Below, one piece after another: positions 23,060-31,523 of a DNA stretch of 64,000 nucleotides. The position numbers were made by a program, and so were the translations under genes. Source of the DNA: Bacillota bacterium (GTDB taxonomy: Bacteria > Bacillota > Clostridia > Christensenellales > CAG-138). The stretch spans positions 1 to 64,000 of the forward strand of contig JAEXEN010000008.1 in the NCBI GenBank assembly GCA_023400985.1, in the 5' to 3' direction. Position 1 is the stretch's first letter; each line of letters begins with the position of its first letter. Under the pieces are notes generated by a model that did not search any database, had not been told where the DNA came from, and saw nothing but the letters and a program-made list of their open reading frames with translations.

Positions 23060-23989
23060 TTACTCTTCAAACAGCGCCGTAGACAAATACCTTTCCCCGG
23101 TGTCGGGCAGGATCACCACGATCAGTTTGCCCGCGTTTTCGGGACGCCTGGCGAGCTCGGCGGCCGCATAAAGGGCCGCGCCCGAGGAAATGCCGACCAA
23201 GAGCCCTTCCGTATGGGCAAGCTTACGCCCCTCCAGAAATGCGTCTTCGTTTTGTACGGCGATCACCTCGTCGTAAACGCCAGTGTTCAATACGCTAGGC
23301 ACGAAGCCCGCGCCGATGCCCTGTATTTTATGCGGGCCGCTCCTGCCCTCGGTGAGCACAGGGGAGGCGGCGGGCTCTACGCCCACGACCTTCACTTTGG
23401 GGTTTTGCGCCTTCAAATATTCGCCCGTACCGGTGATGGTGCCGCCGGTGCCGATGCCCGAAACCAGAATGTCGACCTTGCCGTCGGTATCGCGCCATAT
23501 CTCGGGGCCGGTTGTCTTTTTGTGGATGGCGGGGTTGGCAGGGTTATCGAACTGGGCCGGCATAAAGCTGCCCGGGTTCTCGCTCAAAAGCTCCTTTGCC
23601 TTCTCGATGGCACCCTTCATGCCCTTCGCGCCGTCCGTCAGCACAAGCTCGGCGCCGTAGGCGGCCAAAAGCTTTCTGCGCTCCACACTCATCGTCTCCG
23701 GCATGGTGAGGATCACGCGGTAGCCGCGCGCCGCCGCCACGCTCGCAAGCCCGACGCCCGTGTTGCCCGAGGTGGGCTCGATGATAAGCCCGCCCGCCTT
23801 GAGCTTGCCGCTCTTTTCCGCGTCGTCGATCATCGCGAGCGCGATGCGGTCCTTCACGCTGCCTGCGGGATTGAAATATTCGAGCTTCGCCGCGATGCGC
23901 GCGTTCAGGTTTTCTTTTTTGCCATAGTTGTTCAGCGCTAGAAGCGGCGTATTGCCGATCATATCCGTAAGGCTTTCATAGATCTTCAT
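23060..23989 (-). CDS. cysK: Cysteine synthase A
   Basis: 309 aa. It starts at ATG 23989; the GTG just before it (23992) is equally well placed for GAGGT. It has IGNTPLLALNN, FNPAGSVKDRIA with the PLP lysine, EPTSGNTGVGLA, the phosphate-binding GIGTGGTITG and GISSGAAL. It makes cysteine from O-acetylserine and sulfide in the cytoplasm. It is alone between terminator and promoter, so probably monocistronic. No cysE is adjacent. Confidence 0.95.
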   Translation of the reverse strand: MKIYESLTDMIGNTPLLALNNYGKKENLNARIAAKLEYFNPAGSVKDRIALAMIDDAEKSGKLKAGGLIIEPTSGNTGVGLASVAAARGYRVILTMPETMSVERRKLLAAYGAELVLTDGAKGMKGAIEKAKELLSENPGSFMPAQFDNPANPAIHKKTTGPEIWRDTDGKVDILVSGIGTGGTITGTGEYLKAQNPKVKVVGVEPAASPVLTEGRSGPHKIQGIGAGFVPSVLNTGVYDEVIAVQNEDAFLEGRKLAHTEGLLVGISSGAALYAAAELARRPENAGKLIVVILPDTGERYLSTALFEE

Positions 23990-24029
23990 CACAAATATAC
24001 CTCAATTCATATAGGATTACTGTGATATA

Positions 24030-24058
24030 AGTATACGCACCGTTTCCCGATTTGTCAA
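24030..24058 (-). promoter_or_regulatory. cysK promoter
   Basis: Minus-strand TTGACA (24053-24058) and TATACT (24030-24035), 17 bp apart. Transcription would start near 24023, giving a leader of about 35 nt. No T-box or S-box riboswitch fits in that space. Confidence 0.82.
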
Positions 24059-24103
24059 CAAGGAAAGGCACGAAAATAAAAATAATTTCGGAATATGCCT
24101 TTC

Positions 24104-24132
24104 TTGAAGGATGCGCACAAACATGATATGCT
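24104..24132 (+). promoter_or_regulatory. Promoter of the small basic ORF
   Basis: TTGAAG (24104-24109) and TATGCT (24127-24132), 17 bp apart. The transcript would start near 24139 and carry AGGGAGG at 24163-24169, eight bases before ATG 24178. This supports the small ORF as a real gene. Confidence 0.7.
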
Positions 24133-24177
24133 AATCTCTCGTAGTTTAGGGGAATATAAAACAGGGAGGAAACGCAT

Positions 24178-24396
24178 ATGGAGAGGTTTGTCCCGCGCGA
24201 GAAACTAAGCAAGCGGAGAAAAAAAGAGCTCAACGCGAAGCAAAGAAACACATGGGCGGGCATACGGCCTGTGACCCGCAGGGTGGAGAGCAAAAAAGCA
24301 TACGACCGTAAAAGAACCCCGTTCACGGATGATCCGGCGAGCGGGGTTTTTTGCCGGATGTATTTTTGTTTTCTGCCGGCGCGCGGTGGTATATAA
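24178..24396 (+). CDS. Small basic protein whose mRNA lacks a stop codon (ArfA/BrfA-like layout)
   Basis: 72 codons with its own promoter and a strong ribosome binding site. The first 47 residues are very basic (KLSKRRKKEL, PVTRRVESKK, AYDRKRTPF). A terminator hairpin followed by six Ts lies at 24315-24352, inside codons 46-59, while the stop codon is at 24394-24396. Transcripts ending there would have no stop codon. The last residues, after the terminator, are hydrophobic (VFCRMYFCFLP). E. coli ArfA and Bacillus BrfA, alternative ribosome-rescue factors, have the same design: small, basic, terminator or cleavage site before the stop, so that tmRNA tags and destroys the product unless tmRNA fails. 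The KAYDRK stretch recalls the essential basic motif of ArfA, but I cannot show homology. The end of the ORF overlaps the promoter of the next gene. Confidence 0.7.
   Translation: MERFVPREKLSKRRKKELNAKQRNTWAGIRPVTRRVESKKAYDRKRTPFTDDPASGVFCRMYFCFLPARGGI
24315..24352 (+). terminator. Intrinsic terminator inside the small basic ORF
   Basis: AACCCCG (24315-24321) pairs with CGGGGTT (24342-24348); an inner CGGA/TCCG pair and the T-run 24347-24352 complete it. The T-run falls at codons 57-59, about 44 nt before the stop codon. Confidence 0.78.
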
Positions 24397-24397
24397 T
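24392..24397 (+). promoter_or_regulatory. -10 box of the large HD/NadD-like gene
   Basis: TATAAT overlaps the stop codon of the small ORF. The -35 (TTTTCT, 17 bp upstream) is weak. It would start the operon transcript close to 24404, just before GGGGGTG and the GTG start at 24430. Confidence 0.5.
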
Positions 24398-24429
24398 GGA
24401 GAAAGAGATCATTTGACGGGGGTGCAGCT

Positions 24430-27400
24430 GTGAAAAAGGAAACGCTCGCGGCCTTTTACAAGACCCTGCATACGGCGCTTTCCGCCTCGTTCGCGCCGCG
24501 TGCGGCGCTTAGCGAGAGGGCGCTTAGGTCGCTTCTTTCGGAAACGGGCTTTCGCGAAGCGGTATTTAAAGCGGAGCCCAAAAAGGAAACGCTCTGCCGC
24601 GATACGCTTTCCCTTTGCCGCCCCGTGATGGACAAGCTCTCTTTTGAGCCCGAAAACGGCTGGCTTTGCTATATTTACGAGGCGCTTTCCGACGCTCTGT
24701 TTCCGTCGGACTCGCTTGTGCCCCGCGACGCGGGGACGGAAAAAGCCGTGCGCTTTTACCTTACAGCGCTTCGCGCATTTGTTGCGTTCGAGCGTACGCT
24801 CCGCCCCTATGACGCGCTTACCGATTTGGAGTATGTGGCCGACGAGGAGCTGAACTTAAGCCGCGTGCGGGAGGAATACATAAACTACAAGTTCAAGTGC
24901 GAGGAAAGCTTTTATTATGAGCTGATGCGCATCGGCAACGAGCTGCTCCCGTTTCGCCCGCTTTCCCATGCGGCGGGTGTACATCATATCGCCGTGCATA
25001 TGGCGCGAAAGGCGAATGAGGCGGGGGCAAGCGCAGACATCGCGCTCGTGAGCGCGGCCGCCGCCTGCCACGACATCGGCAAATTCGGCTGCAAGGGCAG
25101 CGACGCGAAGCGCATACCGTACCTGCACTACTATTTTACCGACCAATGGCTTCGCGAGCGCAATATGCCCGCCATCGCACACATCGCCGCCAACCATTCC
25201 ACATGGGATCTCGAATTTGAAAACCTTCCCATCGAATCGCTTCTTTTGATTTATTCCGACTTTCGCGTGCGCGGTGAAACAACGCCGGAAGGCCGGGAGG
25301 AAATGCGCATTTTGTCGCTTGCCGAAGCGCGCGACAAAATATTCTCGAAGCTTTACAACATGGACGACGAAAAGCGCGCGCGCTACGAGCGCGTGTATCA
25401 CAAGCTCCGCGATTTTGAAGATTATCTTGCTTCTTTGGGTGTGAGCGCCGACCCGTTTGACGATACGCTTTTAAAGCCCGCTTCGCTCGACGCCTCGCTT
25501 TTGAGCGACGAGGAGGCCGTAAAGGCGCTTCGGCTCACAGCGGTGGAGCACAACATCAAGCTCATGCATGCGGTGAGCTCCAACGCCTCGTTCGCAAGGC
25601 TTTTGGAAAACGCGCGCAGCGAAAAAAACCTCGACAGCGTGCGCACGCACCTGCGGCTCTTCGAGGAATATTTCACCTATATGTCGCGCGCCAACAAGCT
25701 GAGGCTTTTGAATTTCCTCTACGAGCTACTCATGCACCACGAGAGCGACGTGCGGAGGCACGCCGGGCAGATCATGGGGCGCGTGCTCGCCAACCGCGCC
25801 ATGCCGTATAAGAAGGAACTGCCCGCACACGCGCCGGAAAGCGCCGTAGCCCCCGCGGTGGACGAGCTTTTAAACGAGGCCGCTTCGCTATTTCACGATT
25901 ATCTGGAGCTACTTCTGCATCCCGACCATAAAATATCCTCCAAGCACAGGCTTCGCATCAAAAACTCGCTCAAGGTCGTGGTGGAATGGGTGTTTTTTAC
26001 CTGCACGAGCCGAAGCGCGGAGGTATACCTCGAGGTGTACCTCGCCAAATTCGCGCGCTTTTCGCCAGACGACTGTTTTCCTCTTGTAGACAGCCTCACG
26101 CATGTTCCCGCGTCGCTTTTTACGGCCAAGCAGCTTTGCGCGCTTATCCGCTACACGCGCCCGATGCTCCATAGCCTCGAGGACGATCAAAACGTATGCG
26201 CGCTGCGGGCTCTCGAAAAGTTTCTTGCGGAGCGCCCCGAAGATGTGCGCGGCGAGATCGATTCGGCGCTGAAGGATGTGACGTACGAAAGCGGTTCCGC
26301 GGCAGGCTGTCTTTTAGGCAAGCTTCGCGGCGAAAAGGAAGACGCGGCCTCCTTGCAGGCGCTTTATTTGGAAAACCTCAAAAACGCCGTACACTGGATG
26401 GTGAAGATCACAAACATCGGGCGTCTTTTGGAACAGGTACGGCGCGAGGAATCTCTTGCCTTTCATGCCGCCATGCATTTAAGCAACCTTTTGAGCGTGA
26501 GCGAACATCTGCCCGTGCGAGAGCGGGCCTGCGCGGCGCTCATCGAGATCGCGCCGCTATTGAGCGTGGAGCAATGCAACGAGATCGTAGTGGATTTGGG
26601 CCGCGGGCTCGAGACCGGCCAATACGAATTTACGCGCTTCATACCGCCCTGTATGGGCGAGCTGATGAAATACCTCCCCGAAAAGGAGCTCGACGAAACG
26701 CTCGAAACGCTCGAAAAGACCGTGCGTTCCGGCAGCACCGCCGCGGGGAGCGCGGCGCTTGATACCGTAGGCGCGGCGCTCGTCTGTGCGCTTTCGCCTG
26801 GGCAAAAGCAAAACGACGTGCTTGTGAGGAGCATCTTAAGGCTCCTAGGTACGCTTTTCACCGGCCTCGCGCATTACAACGACCAAATCGGCCGCGTGGG
26901 CTTGAGCGTGCTTTGCGCGACGCTGTTTTCAAACGCGGCGCTCAGCTTGGAATCGCGCCGCAGGCTCTTTTCGCTCGCTGGGAAAAAGCTATTGTGCCTC
27001 CTTACGGAGCGGCGCGGAAGCGAGCTCAACTTCTTCAATACCGCCGCCATGCTCAACCACCTTTACCGCTTCATCACGGAATGCGAGGTAAGCTGCGGCG
27101 CGTTTGAATTTGCGCCGCCGCGCGCGGTGGCGTTCTTTCCGGGCACGTTCGACCCGTTTTCCTCCGGCCATAAGCGCATCGTGGAGGAAATTTTGGACCT
27201 CGGATTTGAGGTGTATCTTTCCATCGACGAGTTTTCGTGGTCCAAATACACGCAGCCAAAGCTTATGCGGCGGCAGATCGCGCTCATGTCGGTGGCCGAC
27301 CGCTTCAACGTGTATCTTTTCCCCGACGATATCCCCATCAACATAGGAAACCCGGACGACCTTGCCCGCTTAAAATCGCTGTTTACCGGCCGCGCGCTTT

Positions 27401-29193
27401 ACCTTGTGGCGGGTTCGGACGTGATCGAAAACGCCTCCGCCTACGCGCCAAACGGCGCGGCCGCGGCGTTTGACCACATCGTGTTTGCAAGAAGTGCCTT
27501 GGAAGGCGCCCAAATGCCGGTCCCGGTGGCGGAGAAGCTCATGGGCCGTGTCATCACGCTCACGCTCCCCACCTATTTTGAGGAAGTCAGCTCCTCGCGC
27601 ATCCGCGAGAACATCGATAAAAACCTCGATATCTCCATGCTCGTCGATCCCGTGGCGCAGGGCTACATCTACGAAAACGGCATGTATCTGCGCGCGCCGC
27701 AGTATAAAACCGTTTTGAGCCCCGCGGCGCCCTGGTTCACGACGCATGCTTCCTTGGACGCAGCGCTGGAACGCTCGCTTTTGGTGCTCCCGGAAAACGT
27801 AGGCGCTCGTATTCGCCGCGCGGCGACGCAAAGCGGCTTCCTTGCGGTTTCCCTAAACGGCGGCGGCAAAACGCTCGGCCTCGCGTGCGCGCATGTTTTA
27901 AATACCGCCCGCCATCGCGAGGTGACCGGTGACGAGCAGCTGCTGACACTTCTTCGCACGCGCCTTTCGGGAAGGGTCATAGAGATCGACTGCGTATATA
28001 CGTGCGATTCTCACGATGTGGAGGACGCGCGTGCGCTCCTTATCAACGAGCTTTTGGCGCGCGGCTTGGAGCGCGGCGCGACCTGTGCGATTTGCTTCAC
28101 AGGTGGCGACGCGGCGCCTTCGCGCGAGCTTTCCCGCAAGGGCTTTTTGACGGCTGACGGCGCTTCGGGCGCGATGTATGTGGATATGCGTGCGCCCATG
28201 GTGATGCTCGAGGACGCGTTTTTGTGCGTAAAGGAGCCGCATTTGAGCGCGCCTAACGTCCGCCGCGCCATTATGGAGGCGCGCGAACGGCTGCAACACG
28301 CCATCGCCGCGCTGCATCCGGGCGAGCTTTTGCTTTCCTTCAACGCGGAGCTTTTGATGCGGGCGTTGGTAGAAAAGGTGCAGCGCCACAACGGCGTTTT
28401 GGACGTGCCGCTCAATGTCCGCCGCCTCGGCCCCAATATGTGCGTACCTTACGGCAACATACTTTCGGACGTCGTGGTGCCCAATACCGTAACGAAGGCC
28501 CTCCATGTGGAAAAGACGTTCACGGCGGATATCCGGGGATTTTCCATTACGGAATATCCGGGGTATTCCCTTTTAAAGGATCAGGTGCGTATGATCAAAT
28601 CCTTCGGCCGCCCCGTCATTTTGGCGGACGACTTCTTCCATAACGGCGTGCGCCTGGAGCGCGTTTCGGCGCTCTTTCAAAACGCGGGCGTGGAGCTCTC
28701 CATGGTCGTTACCGGCGTACTCTCCGGCCGCGGCAAAGACGTTATGGACGCGCGCGGCGGGGAGATCGACAGCGTGTACTTTGTACCCAACCTCCGTTAT
28801 TGGTTCACCGAAAGCGTCATGTACCCGTTTTTCGGCGGCGACAGCGTGGCGCGGGAAACAAAAGGCGGCGGGAGCTACTTGAACTCCATCAATCTCATAC
28901 TCCCGTATAAAGCGCCCGACTATTTGCGCGACTGCGACGAGAGCGCCGTTTTCGCGCTTTCCCGCGCGTCGCTCGAGAGCGCGTATGAGATCCTTCGCGC
29001 CCTTGAGACGGAGCATCAATCAGCATTCGGGAGAAGCCTTACTTTAGCGCGGCTGGCGGAGGCGCTCAACAAGCCGCGCCTCATCGACCGGGGGCATTAT
29101 CTTAAGTATGACAGGAGCGTCCACGCCTCCGCTTATATCAGAGACGACCTCGAACAGCTCGACAGGCTGGGGCATGGAGGTGAACGCTTTTGA
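24430..29193 (+). CDS. Giant HD / helical-repeat / NadD-like / GNAT-like / PRTase-like protein
   Basis: 1587 aa; GTG start after GGGGGTG. Residues 1-170 are helical with no known motif. An HD-hydrolase domain (about 180-290) has LSHAAGVHHIAVHM, AACHDIGKFG and IAANHSTWD. About 350-890 is a long alpha-helical, HEAT-like solenoid. A nucleotidylyltransferase domain (about 895-1100) has FFPGTFDPFSSGHKRIVEE and EEVSSSRIREN, the NadD-type active-site motifs. About 1115-1270 resembles a GNAT fold (EIDCVYTCDSHDVEDARALL, LSRKGFL). The C-terminus (about 1290-1587) has VILADDFFHNGVRL, like the PRPP loop of phosphoribosyltransferases. HD plus NadD mirrors the yqeK-nadD gene pair. Together this suggests nucleotide or NAD-related chemistry, but the reaction is unknown. 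No membrane segment. First gene of a four-gene operon. Confidence 0.8.
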   Translation: MKKETLAAFYKTLHTALSASFAPRAALSERALRSLLSETGFREAVFKAEPKKETLCRDTLSLCRPVMDKLSFEPENGWLCYIYEALSDALFPSDSLVPRDAGTEKAVRFYLTALRAFVAFERTLRPYDALTDLEYVADEELNLSRVREEYINYKFKCEESFYYELMRIGNELLPFRPLSHAAGVHHIAVHMARKANEAGASADIALVSAAAACHDIGKFGCKGSDAKRIPYLHYYFTDQWLRERNMPAIAHIAANHSTWDLEFENLPIESLLLIYSDFRVRGETTPEGREEMRILSLAEARDKIFSKLYNMDDEKRARYERVYHKLRDFEDYLASLGVSADPFDDTLLKPASLDASLLSDEEAVKALRLTAVEHNIKLMHAVSSNASFARLLENARSEKNLDSVRTHLRLFEEYFTYMSRANKLRLLNFLYELLMHHESDVRRHAGQIMGRVLANRAMPYKKELPAHAPESAVAPAVDELLNEAASLFHDYLELLLHPDHKISSKHRLRIKNSLKVVVEWVFFTCTSRSAEVYLEVYLAKFARFSPDDCFPLVDSLTHVPASLFTAKQLCALIRYTRPMLHSLEDDQNVCALRALEKFLAERPEDVRGEIDSALKDVTYESGSAAGCLLGKLRGEKEDAASLQALYLENLKNAVHWMVKITNIGRLLEQVRREESLAFHAAMHLSNLLSVSEHLPVRERACAALIEIAPLLSVEQCNEIVVDLGRGLETGQYEFTRFIPPCMGELMKYLPEKELDETLETLEKTVRSGSTAAGSAALDTVGAALVCALSPGQKQNDVLVRSILRLLGTLFTGLAHYNDQIGRVGLSVLCATLFSNAALSLESRRRLFSLAGKKLLCLLTERRGSELNFFNTAAMLNHLYRFITECEVSCGAFEFAPPRAVAFFPGTFDPFSSGHKRIVEEILDLGFEVYLSIDEFSWSKYTQPKLMRRQIALMSVADRFNVYLFPDDIPINIGNPDDLARLKSLFTGRALYLVAGSDVIENASAYAPNGAAAAFDHIVFARSALEGAQMPVPVAEKLMGRVITLTLPTYFEEVSSSRIRENIDKNLDISMLVDPVAQGYIYENGMYLRAPQYKTVLSPAAPWFTTHASLDAALERSLLVLPENVGARIRRAATQSGFLAVSLNGGGKTLGLACAHVLNTARHREVTGDEQLLTLLRTRLSGRVIEIDCVYTCDSHDVEDARALLINELLARGLERGATCAICFTGGDAAPSRELSRKGFLTADGASGAMYVDMRAPMVMLEDAFLCVKEPHLSAPNVRRAIMEARERLQHAIAALHPGELLLSFNAELLMRALVEKVQRHNGVLDVPLNVRRLGPNMCVPYGNILSDVVVPNTVTKALHVEKTFTADIRGFSITEYPGYSLLKDQVRMIKSFGRPVILADDFFHNGVRLERVSALFQNAGVELSMVVTGVLSGRGKDVMDARGGEIDSVYFVPNLRYWFTESVMYPFFGGDSVARETKGGGSYLNSINLILPYKAPDYLRDCDESAVFALSRASLESAYEILRALETEHQSAFGRSLTLARLAEALNKPRLIDRGHYLKYDRSVHASAYIRDDLEQLDRLGHGGERF

Positions 29194-30458
29194 AACTTTC
29201 CTTTTATTCCTCTCAAAACGTATGCCTTGTGCCCGTCGGTTTAGAGCCGCCCAAAGGCTCCCGTGAAGCGGAGCGGCCTTTTGCGCCCGTGGTCTTTTTG
29301 GTTGCCCGTGACCCGTTTAAAAACAGGTTTTGGTTTTGCGTTCGCGATATCGCCGGGGTATTTGCGGAGGAAGGTCCCGCCTGTTTGAACTTGGCGGCCC
29401 CGAAGGCGGATATCCCCTTTATGAAGGACCCGGAATACGCGCTTTTGAGCACGATCGTGCGCGAACACGGCGCGGCGGTCGTCAACGCGGCCTTTCCAAA
29501 GTATGAGGCGGCGCTTAAAGCAATGCCTGCCCGAAAGGCAAAAGGGCTCAACGTAACACTTGCGGGCCTCGGGGATGTGGGCGGTTCGCTCCTTCTTGGG
29601 CTTATGCTCCTTGGCGGCGGCAATATCAAAGAGATCGGCATCTACGATAAGGATCCCGCGCGCATGGCGCGCTACGAACAGGAGATGGGTGAGCTCCTGC
29701 CGCTTCAAGAGGGCGCGGAGCTTCCGCGCGTAAAGTGCGTAAAGGAGGAAAGGGAGCTTTTTTGCGGGAACGCGTTTTTGTTTTGCGCCTCGCGCGGCGT
29801 GCCGGACCCCGAAACTTGCGGCGACGTGCGCATGGCGCAGCTAGAGAGCAACCGCGCGCTCGTCTTGCCCTATGCGCGTATGGCGCGCGAGGAGAATTTC
29901 AAGGGGTTGTTCGCGCAAATTTCAGACCCCGTGGATATCCTCTGCCGCGACGTGTTTTTAAAAAGCAATTCGGATGAGAGCGACGCTTACGATTGGGCGG
30001 GGCTTTTGCCCGAACAGGTGCGCGGCTACGGTCTCGGCGTGATGAAAGCCCGCGCGAAATACGCCGCCCGAGCGATCGGCCGCGAGGCGGACTGCGCAAA
30101 CTTACGCGTGTACGGCCCGCACGGGAGCGGGCTTGTGGCGGCAAACGACCCCGGCTGCGCCTACGACGACGCGCTGTCGAAGGAGCTTACCTTACACGCG
30201 ATAAACGCCAATTTGAAGCTTCGCAAAACGGGCTATAAGCCCTATATCGCGCCCGCCATATCCTCGGCTTGCGTTTCGTTTCTTCGAACGCTTAACGGCG
30301 AGTGGCACGAGGCCGCTACGCCCCTCGGAGGCGTTTACATGGGCTGCCGCTCCCGCTTTACCCCGAGCGGCGTGGAGCTTGAGCGCGTGCCGCTTCATAA
30401 AACGCTGTACGATAGGATAGTGGAAACGTACGCGCAGCTCAAAAGCACGGAGGTATAG
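29190..30458 (+). CDS. LDH/MDH-like Rossmann dehydrogenase
   Basis: 422 aa; TTG start at 29190, inside the stop of the previous gene, with GGAGGTGA nine bases upstream. Residues 1-110 are a separate N-terminal region with no known domain. The Rossmann signature LNVTLAGLGDVGGSLLLGLMLLG (about 114-136) is followed by EIGIYDKDPARMARYEQEM, as in lactate/malate dehydrogenases, and ISDPVDILCRDVFLKS, which matches the NPVD region of that family. The C-terminal half (YGPHGSGLVAAND) is compatible with an oxidoreductase catalytic domain. The substrate is unknown. Its tight coupling to the giant upstream protein points to a shared pathway. Confidence 0.72.
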   Translation: MKLSFYSSQNVCLVPVGLEPPKGSREAERPFAPVVFLVARDPFKNRFWFCVRDIAGVFAEEGPACLNLAAPKADIPFMKDPEYALLSTIVREHGAAVVNAAFPKYEAALKAMPARKAKGLNVTLAGLGDVGGSLLLGLMLLGGGNIKEIGIYDKDPARMARYEQEMGELLPLQEGAELPRVKCVKEERELFCGNAFLFCASRGVPDPETCGDVRMAQLESNRALVLPYARMAREENFKGLFAQISDPVDILCRDVFLKSNSDESDAYDWAGLLPEQVRGYGLGVMKARAKYAARAIGREADCANLRVYGPHGSGLVAANDPGCAYDDALSKELTLHAINANLKLRKTGYKPYIAPAISSACVSFLRTLNGEWHEAATPLGGVYMGCRSRFTPSGVELERVPLHKTLYDRIVETYAQLKSTEV

Positions 30459-30460
30459 GC

Positions 30461-31507
30461 ATGCTCACGGTCGTGATCATCGGCAATTCCGCGAGGCTTC
30501 ATAATGTGCTCAATACGGCGCTTAAGGGCGCTGTGCACAGCATGCTTTTCCCGCGCGAGGCCATGGGAGCGGACCTTAAGGACCGGCGCGTGCTCTTTGC
30601 GCTCAGCGTGGACGCACACGGTATAGACGCGACGCTTACCGAATTTTTGCGGTACCTCAACAAAAACGAGCGCTCACTCGAGGGCTCTGTCGGCGCTTTG
30701 ATCACGGACGGGCAAAGCGACCTATATACCAAGGAGCTTTCGCGCGTGCTCATATTTTCCGCCAACCGCGCGGGCTGTACGTTTTTAGGCAAGGCGCTTA
30801 CGGAGGCTACGGGCTCGCTCCAAAACTTCGAAACGCTCGCAAAGCGCGCAAAAACGGACGTCATGACCGCCTACAAAAACGCGGCACGGGAGCTCGTTTT
30901 GCGCCTAAAGGATTTTTCGCCGCCGAAAAAGGAGCGACCGCGCATTTTGACGCTCCATTCCTCTTTGCGGGAAACATCCAACACGCTCGCGCTCGGCCAC
31001 GCGCTCGAAGAGCGGCTTGCGGCTTTTTGCGATATCGACGAGATATCCCTGGGCGAGGGGCGCATACGCGACTGCCGCGGCTGCTCCTACACCATGTGCG
31101 CGCATTTTGCGCAAGCGGACAGCTGCTTTTACGGCGCGACCATTTTTGAGGACATATTCCCCGCGGTGCTCGCCTGCGACGCGCTGCTTCTTTTGTGCCC
31201 CAACTACAACGACGCGCTCGGGGCGAACATCACGGCGTTCATCAACCGTCTCACGGTGCTTCTTACAAAAAATACGCTTTACGATAAGGCGGTTTACGCG
31301 GCGGTGGTATCCGGCTACAGCGGCGGCGATATCGTGGCGCGGCAGGTGCTCGGGAGCTTTTGTTTGAACAAGACATTTTATCTCCCGCCACGCTTTGCGC
31401 TCCTCGAGACCGCAAACGATCCTGGCACGGCCATGCGCCGCGACGGAATAGAGCACACGCTCGACAACTTCGCAAACGGTATGCTTATGCAGCTTAAAAA
31501 AGAGTAA
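30461..31507 (+). CDS. Two-domain flavodoxin-like protein
   Basis: 348 aa; ATG 30461, GGAGG seven bases upstream, 2 bp after the dehydrogenase stop. Residues 1-155 form an alpha/beta domain (LTVVIIGNSARLHNVLNTAL, VGALITDGQSDLYTKELSRVL) without clear cofactor motifs, perhaps a decayed flavodoxin fold. Residues 160-348 are an NADPH-dependent FMN-reductase-type domain with ILTLHSSLRETSNTLALGHAL, a cysteine cluster CRGCSYTMC then C (about 207-225), ALLLLCPNYNDALGANI and AAVVSGYSGGDIVARQVL. The cysteines recall iron-sulfur flavoproteins. It probably passes electrons between the dehydrogenase and the CDGSH protein of the same operon; this is inference. Confidence 0.75.
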   Translation: MLTVVIIGNSARLHNVLNTALKGAVHSMLFPREAMGADLKDRRVLFALSVDAHGIDATLTEFLRYLNKNERSLEGSVGALITDGQSDLYTKELSRVLIFSANRAGCTFLGKALTEATGSLQNFETLAKRAKTDVMTAYKNAARELVLRLKDFSPPKKERPRILTLHSSLRETSNTLALGHALEERLAAFCDIDEISLGEGRIRDCRGCSYTMCAHFAQADSCFYGATIFEDIFPAVLACDALLLLCPNYNDALGANITAFINRLTVLLTKNTLYDKAVYAAVVSGYSGGDIVARQVLGSFCLNKTFYLPPRFALLETANDPGTAMRRDGIEHTLDNFANGMLMQLKKE

Positions 31508-31523
31508 AGGACGGCAAATCAAC

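Noticed and set aside
26196..26762. 188-codon plus-strand frame inside the giant gene in another frame
   Set aside because: Arg/Ala-rich, typical of an out-of-frame reading in G+C-rich DNA; the main frame is continuous over 4.7 kb.
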